Positions 6,479 to 13,083 of a DNA stretch of 16,640 nt are shown piece after piece. Made by a program: the position numbers and the translations under genes. The stretch's first letter is position 1, and each line of letters begins with the position of its first letter. The notes under the pieces are model-generated. The model ran no database searches. It had not been told where the DNA came from and saw only the letters and a list, made by a program, of their open reading frames with translations. Origin of the DNA: Saprospiraceae bacterium (GTDB lineage: Bacteria; Bacteroidota; Bacteroidia; Bacteroidales; JAIPBB01); the NCBI GenBank assembly GCA_021739805.1, contig JAIPBB010000093.1, positions 1 to 16,640 on the forward strand, written 5' to 3'.

Positions 6479-7765
6479 ATGAGAATATTATTATTAGGCA
6501 GTGGTGGAAGAGAGCATGCAATCGCATGGAAATTAAATCAAAGCACAAAACTTACGAAACTTTTTATTGCTCCGGGAAATGCCGGAACTGGAATGATTGG
6601 TGTTAATGTCCCACTTAGTTTAAGTGATTTTGAAGGAATCAAAAGATTTGTACTTGAAGAAGATATAAATATACTGGTTGTTGGACCTGAAGCTCCTTTA
6701 GTTGATGGAATTCATGATTATTTTCTTAATGATGATTTACTTAAACATATTGGAGTAATCGGTCCTGTAAAAGCAGGTGCTGAATTGGAAGGAAGCAAGG
6801 ATTTTGCAAAGGAATTTATGAAACGACATAATATTCCAACTGCAAAATTTCAAACTATTGATGAATCATCACTCGAAGAAGGCTTTAAGTTTTTAGAATC
6901 TCTTAAAGCTCCTTATGTTTTAAAAGCAGATGGATTAGCTGCCGGGAAAGGTGTTCTTATTATTGATAATCTTACACAGGCAAAGCAAGAACTTAGGGAA
7001 ATGATTGAAAATAAAAAATTCGGAGATGCTAGTTGTAAGGTTGTAATCGAAGAATTTTTAAGTGGAATTGAGCTTTCAGTTTTTGCACTCACTGATGGGA
7101 AATCTTATAAAATTTTACCGGAAGCAAAAGATTATAAAAGAATAGGCGAAGGAGACACAGGTTTAAATACCGGTGGAATGGGTTCTATTTCACCTGTGCC
7201 ATTTGCCGATAATATTTTTATGTCGAAAGTTGAAGAGCAAATTATTAAGCCTACAATTGAAGGGCTAATCAAAGAAGGAATAGACTACAAAGGATTTGTG
7301 TTTTTTGGTTTAATCAATGTTGAAGGAAATCCTTTTGTTATTGAATACAACGCAAGAATGGGCGACCCTGAAGCTGAGTCAGTTTTGCCAAGATTGAAAT
7401 CAGATTTAGTTGAATTATTTGAAGCTGTAAGTAATGAAACTTTAGACAAGATAAATGTAGAATTTGATGAAAGATATTCGGTTGCTGTGATGCTTGTTTC
7501 AGGTGGATATCCGGGTTCATATGAGAAGGACAAATTAATCAGCGGAATTGAGAACACAATTGATTGCACAGTTTTTCATGCAGGAACTACTTATGATGAA
7601 AAAAATAATGTTGTGAAAACTAATGGCGGGCGTGTGATTGCGGTTAATTCTTATGGAGCAACTTTGGAAAATGCTCTGGAGAATGCTTTTAAAAATGCTG
7701 AAAAAATCAAATATGAAGGGAAATATTATCGAACTGATTTGGGGAAGGACTTGATGAGTAAATAA
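6479..7765 (+). CDS. purD: Phosphoribosylamine-glycine ligase (GAR synthetase)
   Basis: The enzyme (428 residues) catalyses the second step of purine synthesis, joining glycine to 5-phosphoribosylamine with ATP. Domains in order: an N-terminal domain starting RILLLGSGGREHAIAWKL (2-19), the ATP-grasp domain with the nucleotide loop KADGLAAGKGV (149-159) and metal-binding EYNARMGDPEAE (289-300), and the C-terminal domain (about 325-428). Length is normal. The ATG at 6479 gives the canonical N-terminus. No ribosome binding site is visible; the start follows directly on a 98-bp heptamer array, so any 5' leader must consist of or overlap that repeat. No other purine gene is adjacent. Confidence 0.98.
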   Translation: MRILLLGSGGREHAIAWKLNQSTKLTKLFIAPGNAGTGMIGVNVPLSLSDFEGIKRFVLEEDINILVVGPEAPLVDGIHDYFLNDDLLKHIGVIGPVKAGAELEGSKDFAKEFMKRHNIPTAKFQTIDESSLEEGFKFLESLKAPYVLKADGLAAGKGVLIIDNLTQAKQELREMIENKKFGDASCKVVIEEFLSGIELSVFALTDGKSYKILPEAKDYKRIGEGDTGLNTGGMGSISPVPFADNIFMSKVEEQIIKPTIEGLIKEGIDYKGFVFFGLINVEGNPFVIEYNARMGDPEAESVLPRLKSDLVELFEAVSNETLDKINVEFDERYSVAVMLVSGGYPGSYEKDKLISGIENTIDCTVFHAGTTYDEKNNVVKTNGGRVIAVNSYGATLENALENAFKNAEKIKYEGKYYRTDLGKDLMSK

Positions 7766-7766
7766 T

Positions 7767-7857
7767 CAAGAACTAAGAACCAAAATACAAATAACAAATA
7801 AGCACAAAAAACAAGTACCAAATGACAAATAACATCAAAATTTCAAATTTCAATTTT
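7767..7857 (+). repeat. Heptamer-phased A-rich array, left arm (CAAATAA/CAAGAAC type)
   Basis: About thirteen degenerate 7-bp units start 1 bp after the purD stop; the clearest are CAAGAAC, TAAGAAC and two CAAATAA at 7767-7801. The tract faces an inverted T-rich heptamer tract at 7925-7959. Confidence 0.65.
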
Positions 7858-7880
7858 CGAAACTTCTCCTGAAGATTGCT

Positions 7881-7927
7881 CAATGCTAGTTCGATTTTTG
7901 GCCGATATATATCGGGATTGAACATTG
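7881..7927. repeat. Palindromic core between inverted heptamer arms
   Basis: The centre is the perfect 14-bp palindrome CCGATATATATCGG (7902-7915). Outside it, CAATG and GTTCGAT (7881-7894) can pair with ATTGAAC and CATTG (7917-7927), with a 3-nt bulge and an asymmetric internal loop. Confidence 0.6.
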
Positions 7928-7959
7928 TAATTTTTTTGAATTTTGTTTTTTGTGATTTA
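7925..7959 (-). repeat. Heptamer-phased array, right arm (TTTTTTG on + strand)
   Basis: Five 7-bp units with G at 7938, 7945 and 7952. In the reverse complement they read as A-rich CAAAAAA units, opposite to 7767-7857. Confidence 0.5.
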
Positions 7960-7989
7960 CAGAATATCTGGTTAAAATTTACAATTTAT

Positions 7990-8033
7990 GATATAAAACC
8001 TAACAGGTTTTAAAACATATTAGGTTTTATATC
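7990..8033. repeat. 44-bp near-perfect palindrome upstream of trpG/pabA
   Basis: The two 22-bp halves (7990-8011 and 8012-8033) are inverted copies with two mismatched pairs; the outer 14 bp are perfect. Each half can also fold by itself: AAAACCT-AAC-AGGTTTT at 7995-8011 competes with the full-length stem. It ends 21 bp before the start codon. No T-run follows, so it is not a standard terminator. It may be a REP-like element or a leader structure. Confidence 0.75.
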
Positions 8034-8054
8034 TGAAAATAATTTTAGTATAAT

Positions 8055-8630
8055 ATGAAGCTCCTAATCATTGATAACTACGATTCTTTCACCTACAATC
8101 TTGTTCACTATGCTGAACAATTTGTCGATGAATTATTTGTTTTCAGAAATGATAAAATTGATTTGGATACGGTTGCTGAATATGATGCGATAATAATTTC
8201 ACCTGGGCCTGGAATTCCTGAAACAGCAGGAATTACACTTGATTTAATTGAAAAATATGGCTCAACCATACCAATGCTGGGAATTTGTCTTGGTCATGAA
8301 GCTATTGGGCTGGCTTATGGAGCACAATTAATTAATTTACCGGAGGTTTTGCATGGAGTTGCAATTGAAACAATTATTGATGAATCTGAAAGTGTTTTTA
8401 AAAATATTCCTAAGAATATAAATACCGGAAGATATCATTCATGGGTAATTACAGAAAATAATCTGCCTGATTGCTTGCAGATAATTGCTAAAGATATTGA
8501 TGGAAATATTGCTGCTTTGCGTCATAAAGAATATAAGCTTTGTGGAATGCAATATCACCCCGAATCAATAATGACTGATTTTGGTTTAAAAATGATTGAA
8601 AACTGGATTGAGGATATAAAAAGTTCTTAA
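8055..8630 (+). CDS. pabA: Glutamine amidotransferase, anthranilate/aminodeoxychorismate synthase component II
   Basis: The protein (191 residues) is a class I glutamine amidotransferase that supplies ammonia to a chorismate-using partner (TrpE or PabB). The N-terminus LLIIDNYDSFTYNLVHY is characteristic of TrpG/PabA. The oxyanion motif SPGPGIPETAGI (49-60), the nucleophile elbow GICLGHE (C78) and the His/Glu pair of MQYHPESIMT (H168, E170) form a complete catalytic triad. No trpE, pabB or other tryptophan or folate gene is nearby, so whether it serves tryptophan, folate or both cannot be decided; being alone favours the folate or dual-use reading. Confidence 0.9.
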   Translation: MKLLIIDNYDSFTYNLVHYAEQFVDELFVFRNDKIDLDTVAEYDAIIISPGPGIPETAGITLDLIEKYGSTIPMLGICLGHEAIGLAYGAQLINLPEVLHGVAIETIIDESESVFKNIPKNINTGRYHSWVITENNLPDCLQIIAKDIDGNIAALRHKEYKLCGMQYHPESIMTDFGLKMIENWIEDIKSS

Positions 8631-8685
8631 TTTTGTCAGAAATAACACTATATAATAAATTTCAATAGAATATTGTTGATTAAGT

Positions 8686-8785
8686 GTCATTAAGTCATTC
8701 GCTTCGCTGTCATTTGCCCTACGGGCGTCATTAAAAAAATAAATGAGAATGAATGACGCAAAGCAAATGACACGAAGTTAATGAC
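8686..8785. repeat. GTCATT/AATGAC inverted module cluster
   Basis: Four GTCATT boxes (8686, 8694, 8709, 8727) are followed by three AATGAC boxes (8752, 8766, 8780), with short spacers. One spacer is the hairpin GCCCTACGGGC. The segment 8709-8732 is the reverse complement, with one mismatch, of 13223-13246 in front of tsaB. Confidence 0.75.
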
Positions 8786-8810
8786 AATTAAAATAAATGC
8801 AATATAATTC

Positions 8811-8838
8811 ACTCTTAAAGAGTTTAATCTAACAGATT
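8811..8838. repeat. Two short hairpins before the lipoprotein gene
   Basis: ACTCT/AGAGT (8811-8823) and AATCT-AAC-AGATT (8826-8838) lie in a row, the second ending 8 bp before the start codon. The AAC loop resembles the half-hairpin at 7995-8011. Confidence 0.35.
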
Positions 8839-8846
8839 AGAATTTT

Positions 8847-9209
8847 ATGAAATTAAAAAAATACATATTTCTTATTTTAATTCCACTTGCTATTTCATGC
8901 AACAAAAAGCCTGAGAACAACACAGAAGCTAAACCCGGAAATATTATTCCTAAAGAAAAGATGGTTGAGCTAATGGTTGATATTCATCTTGTGGAAGGTA
9001 CTACTCGTTATGCATATGGAAAAACTACAGAAAGTGAAGAATATCAGGATTATCTTTATAGCTATGTTTTAGAAAAACATAATATTTCATTTGAAGATTT
9101 CACTAATAGCATACGATATTATACTAAAGACATTAATACTTTGGCAGACATTTATTCAGAGGTATTATCTGAACTAAGTGAAATGCAGAGTAAGGCAAAA
9201 AACGAATAA
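8847..9209 (+). CDS. Small lipoprotein, DUF4296-like
   Basis: The protein has 120 residues. The first 18 form a lipoprotein signal peptide (KK, then a hydrophobic stretch, then LAISC with the lipidated Cys at 18), so the mature protein should be anchored to a membrane facing the periplasm. A linker rich in N, E and P follows, then a helical domain beginning IIPKEKMVELMVDIHLVEG (33-51), the pattern of the DUF4296 family found in Bacteroidota. Function of the family is unknown. It stands between pabA and the efflux channel gene, on the same strand, but 295 bp from the latter, so there is no evidence that they act together. Confidence 0.8.
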   Translation: MKLKKYIFLILIPLAISCNKKPENNTEAKPGNIIPKEKMVELMVDIHLVEGTTRYAYGKTTESEEYQDYLYSYVLEKHNISFEDFTNSIRYYTKDINTLADIYSEVLSELSEMQSKAKNE

Positions 9210-9329
9210 GATATTTTAGGTGTTTTTAGGAAATGCAAAACTCATAGTATTCATCCATTTACTTATAGCTTTAATTCCTTTCCCAGAACATTAAAATATT
9301 ATTTAGCCATTTAAAGATGATGACTGTAT

Positions 9330-9422
9330 ATGTTCATAAAAAGAATTATTTTTGTATTGTCCATTTTCGCACTAATGGGTTCGTTATTGGACAAGGAAAA
9401 TTGTAAATTGTTAAGGAATTAG
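9330..9422 (+). CDS. Possible 30-residue secreted peptide or remnant
   Basis: A short frame starting at ATG 9330 encodes 30 residues: MFIKR, a hydrophobic core (IIFVLSIFALMGSLL), then DKENCKLLRN and a TAG stop. It looks like a signal peptide with nothing after it. It could be a tiny exported peptide, the remnant of a decayed secreted protein, or chance. It is the only gene-like feature in the 295-bp gap between the lipoprotein and tolC-like genes. Confidence 0.22.
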   Translation: MFIKRIIFVLSIFALMGSLLDKENCKLLRN

Positions 9423-9475
9423 ATATAAACCACAGGACTTCAATGAATTATTTCCGTTGGCATAATATTTTGTAA

Positions 9476-9483
9476 TAATTTTG
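9476..9483 (+). promoter_or_regulatory. Candidate promoter of the efflux channel gene
   Basis: TAATTTTG at 9476-9483 matches the TAnnTTTG -7 consensus, and a TTG at 9457-9459 lies 16 bp upstream, slightly shorter than the usual -33/-7 spacing. It would give a leader of about 15-20 nt before the ATG at 9505. Confidence 0.4.
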
Positions 9484-9504
9484 GTTTATTAAATTTGAAC
9501 TTCT

Positions 9505-10926
9505 ATGAAAAATATAAAACTCATATTTTTTCTTCTCGCTTTTTTAATTGTGTCGCAGACTTATAGTCAAAAGATTTGGAGTTTACGTGATTGCATTGAT
9601 TATGCTTTGGAAAATAATATTCAGATTAAGCAACAGCTTTTAAATGTTGAACTTAATGAAGCTAATCTTCTTCAAAACCGTGCAAATCTTTTACCCAATC
9701 TTAATGCTGGTGGAACACATGTTTATAATTATGGAAGTACGATTGACCGTTTTGCAGGTACATTTACAACCGAAAGAATCCGATCAAATAATTTCTATAT
9801 TCAAAGTCAGGTAACACTTTTTAACGGTTTTCAGCTTTTAAATGCTGTTAAGCAAAACCAGTTCAACTTGATGTCGAGCAAATATAATGTTGACAAAGTG
9901 AAAGATGATATGGCTCTTGCAATTGCTACTGCATATCTTCAAATACTTTATAATATTGAGATGTATGATATTGCTCAGGGTCAGTTAGAAATAACACTGC
10001 AACAGGTTGAAAGGACAAAAAAACTTGTTGAAGCCGGAACAATGGCAAAAGGTGGATTATTAACCATTGAAGCTCAGGCAGCATCCGAAGAATTAAATGT
10101 TGTAAACGCAAAAAATCAATTGGATATTTCTTACCTGACTTTGATTCAGTTGTTAGACCTTAATGCATCTGAGTCGTTTGAAATTGAAAAACCAGAACTA
10201 TCAATAAGTAGTGAAACTCCGGCTATTTTAAGACCAGACCAAATTTTTGAATTTGCTGTGAATAATCAACCGGGAATTAAAAGTGCTGAATTTCAAATTA
10301 AAAGTTCAGAAAAAGGACTTGACATAGCTAAAGGAAGCAGAAGCCCGAGTTTGTCGATTAGTGGCTCATACGGAACAGGCTATTCCGGTGCTAATCAAAT
10401 TGGAAAAGACCTTGTTAACTCAGTCGTTCCAATTGGATATACTTCCGGTTTTGATACTGTTTACGGTCTGTACTCTCAATACTCATCTTATGAAACTAAA
10501 AGCTTTTCCAACCAATTAGATGATAATAGTAATTATTCTGTTGGTCTTTATTTGAATATCCCGATATTTAATGGTTTTGCAACTAAGACTTCTGTTACAA
10601 GAGCGAAAATTGGAATTCAAAATTCAGAGTATAATTTACAGCTTCAAAAAAATCAACTTTTAAAAACCATACAACAGGCTCATGCCGATGCTGCCGCGGC
10701 TTTAAACAGCTTTACTGCTACTCAAAAATCTGTTTCTGCTTTAGCTGAATCTTTTAAATATACCGAGCAAAAGTTTAATGTAGGAATGGTAAATTCTGTT
10801 GAATATAATGACGCAAAAAATAAATTAATCACAGCAAAATCTCAATTACTTCAGGCGAAATATGAATATATTTTCAGAACGAAAGTATTGGATTTTTATA
10901 TGGGTAAGCCGTTGAATTTGAATTAG
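9505..10926 (+). CDS. TolC-family outer membrane efflux protein
   Basis: The protein has 473 residues with a signal peptide (1-21, ending SQTYS before QK). The mature part begins WSLRDCIDYALENNIQIKQQ, the classic first helix of outer membrane efflux proteins. Two OEP repeats follow (about 25-225 and 245-465), each with long helices (for example VERTKKLVEAGTMAKGGLL and FKYTEQKFNVGMVNSVEYNDAKNKL) and beta strands such as YSVGLYLNIPIFNGF. It should form a trimeric channel joining the outer membrane to a periplasmic adaptor. The adaptor gene follows on the same strand after the interposed S23-type gene. The stop codon TAG lies inside a heptamer repeat unit. Confidence 0.93.
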   Translation: MKNIKLIFFLLAFLIVSQTYSQKIWSLRDCIDYALENNIQIKQQLLNVELNEANLLQNRANLLPNLNAGGTHVYNYGSTIDRFAGTFTTERIRSNNFYIQSQVTLFNGFQLLNAVKQNQFNLMSSKYNVDKVKDDMALAIATAYLQILYNIEMYDIAQGQLEITLQQVERTKKLVEAGTMAKGGLLTIEAQAASEELNVVNAKNQLDISYLTLIQLLDLNASESFEIEKPELSISSETPAILRPDQIFEFAVNNQPGIKSAEFQIKSSEKGLDIAKGSRSPSLSISGSYGTGYSGANQIGKDLVNSVVPIGYTSGFDTVYGLYSQYSSYETKSFSNQLDDNSNYSVGLYLNIPIFNGFATKTSVTRAKIGIQNSEYNLQLQKNQLLKTIQQAHADAAAALNSFTATQKSVSALAESFKYTEQKFNVGMVNSVEYNDAKNKLITAKSQLLQAKYEYIFRTKVLDFYMGKPLNLN

Positions 10927-11030
10927 AAGTTGGAAATTAGATATTTCGACTACGCTCAATATGACAAACATTGTCAGGCTGAGCGAAGTCGAAGCCAATT
11001 AGAAATTAGAAAATAGAAATTGGAAAAATG
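10920..11030 (+). repeat. Heptamer-phased array (AAATTAG type), interrupted by a hairpin
   Basis: Three units at 10920-10940 (including the stop codon of the channel gene) and five units at 10996-11030, with G at 7-bp steps (10926, 10933, 10940; 11002, 11009, 11016, 11023). A 55-bp block carrying the hairpin 10945-10993 separates the two parts. Confidence 0.75.
10945..10993. repeat. REP-like hairpin inside the heptamer array
   Basis: A symmetrical hairpin: a 14-bp outer stem (10945-10958 with 10980-10993, one mismatch), a 3x3 internal loop, a 6-bp inner stem TGACAA/TTGTCA and a 3-nt loop. There is no T-run. The TTCGACTACGCTCA-type arm is of a kind I recognise as common between Bacteroidota genes. 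Confidence 0.8.
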
Positions 11031-11038
11031 ACTATCAA

Positions 11039-11173
11039 GAATGATTAACAAAGAGTTTTAATTAAATAGAAAATCAACATTTTTCCCCATCCCTAAAGGG
11101 TGATGTTGATTTTCTTCCCACCCTTTAGGGACGGGGAAAGGAAGAAAATGAAATCACCTTATGTTAATCATTC
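11039..11173. mobile_element. 135-bp element with perfect 12-bp terminal inverted repeats
   Basis: The ends are GAATGATTAACA (11039-11050) and its exact complement TGTTAATCATTC (11162-11173). Inside, a 21-bp inverted repeat with one mismatch (11082-11102 with 11119-11139) brackets a 16-nt loop. The loop itself is complementary to both flanks: 11103-11113 pairs with 11070-11080 (11 bp) and 11110-11118 with 11140-11148 (9 bp). Two mutually exclusive folds are thus possible. It has no coding capacity and no obvious target duplication. It could be a MITE-like insertion or a compound REP element. Confidence 0.6.
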
Positions 11174-11183
11174 CAGATAATAA

Positions 11184-11203
11184 AAAATAGAAACTAGAAA
11201 TTG
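11184..11203 (+). repeat. Heptamer array directly before the S23-type gene
   Basis: Units AAAATAG and AAACTAG, then a 6-bp AAATTG, end 5 bp before the ATG at 11209. They continue the AAATTAG-type array seen at 10920-11030 on the other side of the 135-bp element. Confidence 0.6.
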
Positions 11204-11208
11204 AAAAA

Positions 11209-11583
11209 ATGAAAAACGTTTACGAATTAGATGTTTATAAACTATCAGAAGAATTATCTGATTTGGTTTGGTATGATTTTGATAAGTGGAATAATAAGGT
11301 TCAAAATACAATTGGATATCAAATTATTAAAGCATCCGATAGTATAACTGCTAATATAGCAGAAGGTTATGGGCGATATACTCCGGCTGATAGGAAAAGA
11401 TTTTATATATATTCCAGAGGTTCGTTTGAAGAAACTAAAGCATGGTTACGAAAACTTATTAGAAGGAAAATTATTAATAGTTCAGATTCTGAAAAATATC
11501 AAAATATTATTGAAAAACTAGGTCCAAAGTTGAATGCCTTTATAAATAGCACCAAAGTTTCATCCCAAATTTCTAATTTCTAA
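11209..11583 (+). CDS. Four-helix-bundle protein, S23/IVP family
   Basis: The protein has 124 residues, typical of the S23 (23S rRNA intervening-sequence protein) family, small helical bundles that assemble as pentamers; the related Avd protein serves diversity-generating retroelements. The family signature is present: RxS-like ASDSITANIAEGYGR (42-56), then RKRFYIYSRGSFEETKAWL (62-80). Biochemical function of free-standing members is unknown; binding to nucleic acid is suspected. There is no rRNA and no reverse transcriptase here. The gene splits the channel and adaptor genes and is bracketed by inverted heptamer arrays; its last codons (ISNF and stop) are encoded by the downstream array. This suggests it arrived with the repeats. 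Confidence 0.87.
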   Translation: MKNVYELDVYKLSEELSDLVWYDFDKWNNKVQNTIGYQIIKASDSITANIAEGYGRYTPADRKRFYIYSRGSFEETKAWLRKLIRRKIINSSDSEKYQNIIEKLGPKLNAFINSTKVSSQISNF

Positions 11584-11587
11584 TTTC
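11567..11587 (-). repeat. Inverted heptamer array at the 3' end of the S23-type gene
   Basis: Three units (AAATTTC, TAATTTC, TAATTTC) with C at 11573, 11580 and 11587. On the - strand they read GAAATTA, opposite to the arrays at 11184-11203 and 10920-11030. The TAA stop (11581-11583) is part of the third unit. Confidence 0.7.
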
Positions 11588-11664
11588 AAATAGTATATAG
11601 ATACCTAAACTTCTAATTATTTAGGATTTAAAATATTAATACCAAAACCCACAAATAACCAAAT

Positions 11665-13083
11665 ATGAAATCAAAAAATAATAATCCAAAGAAGAAAAAA
11701 CTAACAATCATCTGGATTTCCATCGGAATAGTTTTAATAATTTTTTTAGCAATTGCGAAAAAGAATGGCTGGATTGGCAAAAATGAAGTTACAAAAGTCA
11801 GTACCGAAAAAGTTGAAAAACGTTCAATTATCGAAACAGTTGCTGCCAATGGTAAAATCCAACCTGAAGTTGAAGTTATTGTAAATCCTGATGCTTCGGG
11901 TGAAATAATGGAGATTTATGTTAAAGAAGGCGATGATGTTAAAATGGGTGACCTTTTAGCAAAAATCAACCCCGATATTTATCAGTCGAGTCTCGATAGA
12001 ATGGAGGCTGCCCTAAACACCCAAAGAGCAAATCTGGCAAATTCAAAAGCCCGTTTGGCTCAGGTTAATGCTCAGTTCATCAATGCTCAGGCTTCATTCG
12101 ACAGAAATGATAAATTGTATAAACAAAAAGTAATTTCTGATGCGGAATTTGATGCTGCAAAGTCGGCTTTTCAAGTTGCCAAAGCTGAAGTTGATGCAGC
12201 TAAACAAGGAGTAATCGCTGCAGAATTCCAGGTGAAAAGTTCTGAAGCAGGTTTGAAAGAAGCCGCTGATAATCTCAGAAAAACAACTGTTTATGCTTCG
12301 ATGGACGGAACAATTTCGCAATTAAGTAAAGAAAAAGGCGAAAGAGTTGCAGGAGCTTCGCAATTTTCAGCAGGGACGGAAATTATGAGGGTTGCAAATT
12401 TAAATCGTATGGAAGTGAATGTTAATGTTAGCGAAAATGAGATTGTGAGAGTCAGCCTTAATGATACTGCTATTATTGAAGTTGACGCTTTTCAGGATAG
12501 AAAATTTAAAGGAGTTGTTACCGAAATAGCAAATTCTGCACAAATCACAGGAATTAGTGCTGACCAGGTGACGAATTTTGCAGTAAAAATCAGAATACTT
12601 AAAGAGTCATACGAAGATTTAATTTCGGAAGATAAACCAAATATTTCGCCTTTCCGTCCCGGGATGTCCGCCACAGTTGATATTCAAACCCAGACTGCAA
12701 TCGACATTCTTACACTTCCTATTCAGGCAGTTACAACAAGAAGCGATACAAGTGGAGACACTAGATTTAAAGGTGATGATATGACAGCAGTTGATGAAAG
12801 CAGTAATGAGAATGGAAATGAAAATGAAAATAAGAAAAAGGATGAAAACAAAAAGAAAGATGAAGAAGTAGTTGAATATGTTTTCGTTTATAATGATGGC
12901 AAAGTGAGAATGCAAAAAGTTAAAACCGGAATTCAGGATGACACATATATTCAGATTTTAAGTGGTTTGAAAGAAGGTGACGAAGTGGTTGTTGCTCCTT
13001 ATCGCGCAATTAACAAAAAGCTAAAAAACAATCAGGATGTAGAAAAGGTGGATAAAGATAAGTTGTTTGAGACAAAAGATTAG
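11665..13083 (+). CDS. HlyD/MacA-type periplasmic adaptor of an efflux system
   Basis: The protein (472 residues) should be anchored in the inner membrane by a single N-terminal helix (about 13-31) with the rest in the periplasm. A lipoyl-like half-domain (68-103, with YVKEGDDVKMGDLLAKI) leads into a long coiled-coil hairpin (about 104-205, Ala/Gln/Lys-rich), followed by the second lipoyl half (ASMDGTISQLSKEKGERV, 211-228), a beta-barrel (about 247-345) and a membrane-proximal domain (403-450). An unusual acidic/basic linker rich in N, E and K (about 357-402) sits between the last two domains. It links an inner-membrane pump to a TolC channel. No MacB, RND or other pump gene is in the window. 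Confidence 0.92.
   Translation: MKSKNNNPKKKKLTIIWISIGIVLIIFLAIAKKNGWIGKNEVTKVSTEKVEKRSIIETVAANGKIQPEVEVIVNPDASGEIMEIYVKEGDDVKMGDLLAKINPDIYQSSLDRMEAALNTQRANLANSKARLAQVNAQFINAQASFDRNDKLYKQKVISDAEFDAAKSAFQVAKAEVDAAKQGVIAAEFQVKSSEAGLKEAADNLRKTTVYASMDGTISQLSKEKGERVAGASQFSAGTEIMRVANLNRMEVNVNVSENEIVRVSLNDTAIIEVDAFQDRKFKGVVTEIANSAQITGISADQVTNFAVKIRILKESYEDLISEDKPNISPFRPGMSATVDIQTQTAIDILTLPIQAVTTRSDTSGDTRFKGDDMTAVDESSNENGNENENKKKDENKKKDEEVVEYVFVYNDGKVRMQKVKTGIQDDTYIQILSGLKEGDEVVVAPYRAINKKLKNNQDVEKVDKDKLFETKD
12805..12864 (+). repeat. In-frame hexamer-phased tract in the adaptor gene
   Basis: Ten 6-bp steps (AATGAG, AATGGA, AATGAA, AATGAA, then A-rich variants and GATGAA) encode a tract of N, E, K, D with one G at about residues 381-400 of the adaptor. 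Two codons per unit keep the frame if copy number changes. Confidence 0.65.

Noticed and set aside
10945..10993. Intrinsic terminator after the TolC-type gene
   Set aside because: The stem is strong but no T-run follows on either strand, and it sits inside a repeat array.
11209..11583. Diversity-generating retroelement, because of the Avd-like fold of the S23-type protein
   Set aside because: No reverse transcriptase, template repeat or variable repeat was found in the window.
11209..11583. Intervening sequence inside a 23S rRNA gene
   Set aside because: The flanks are efflux genes and repeats; no rRNA sequence is recognisable.
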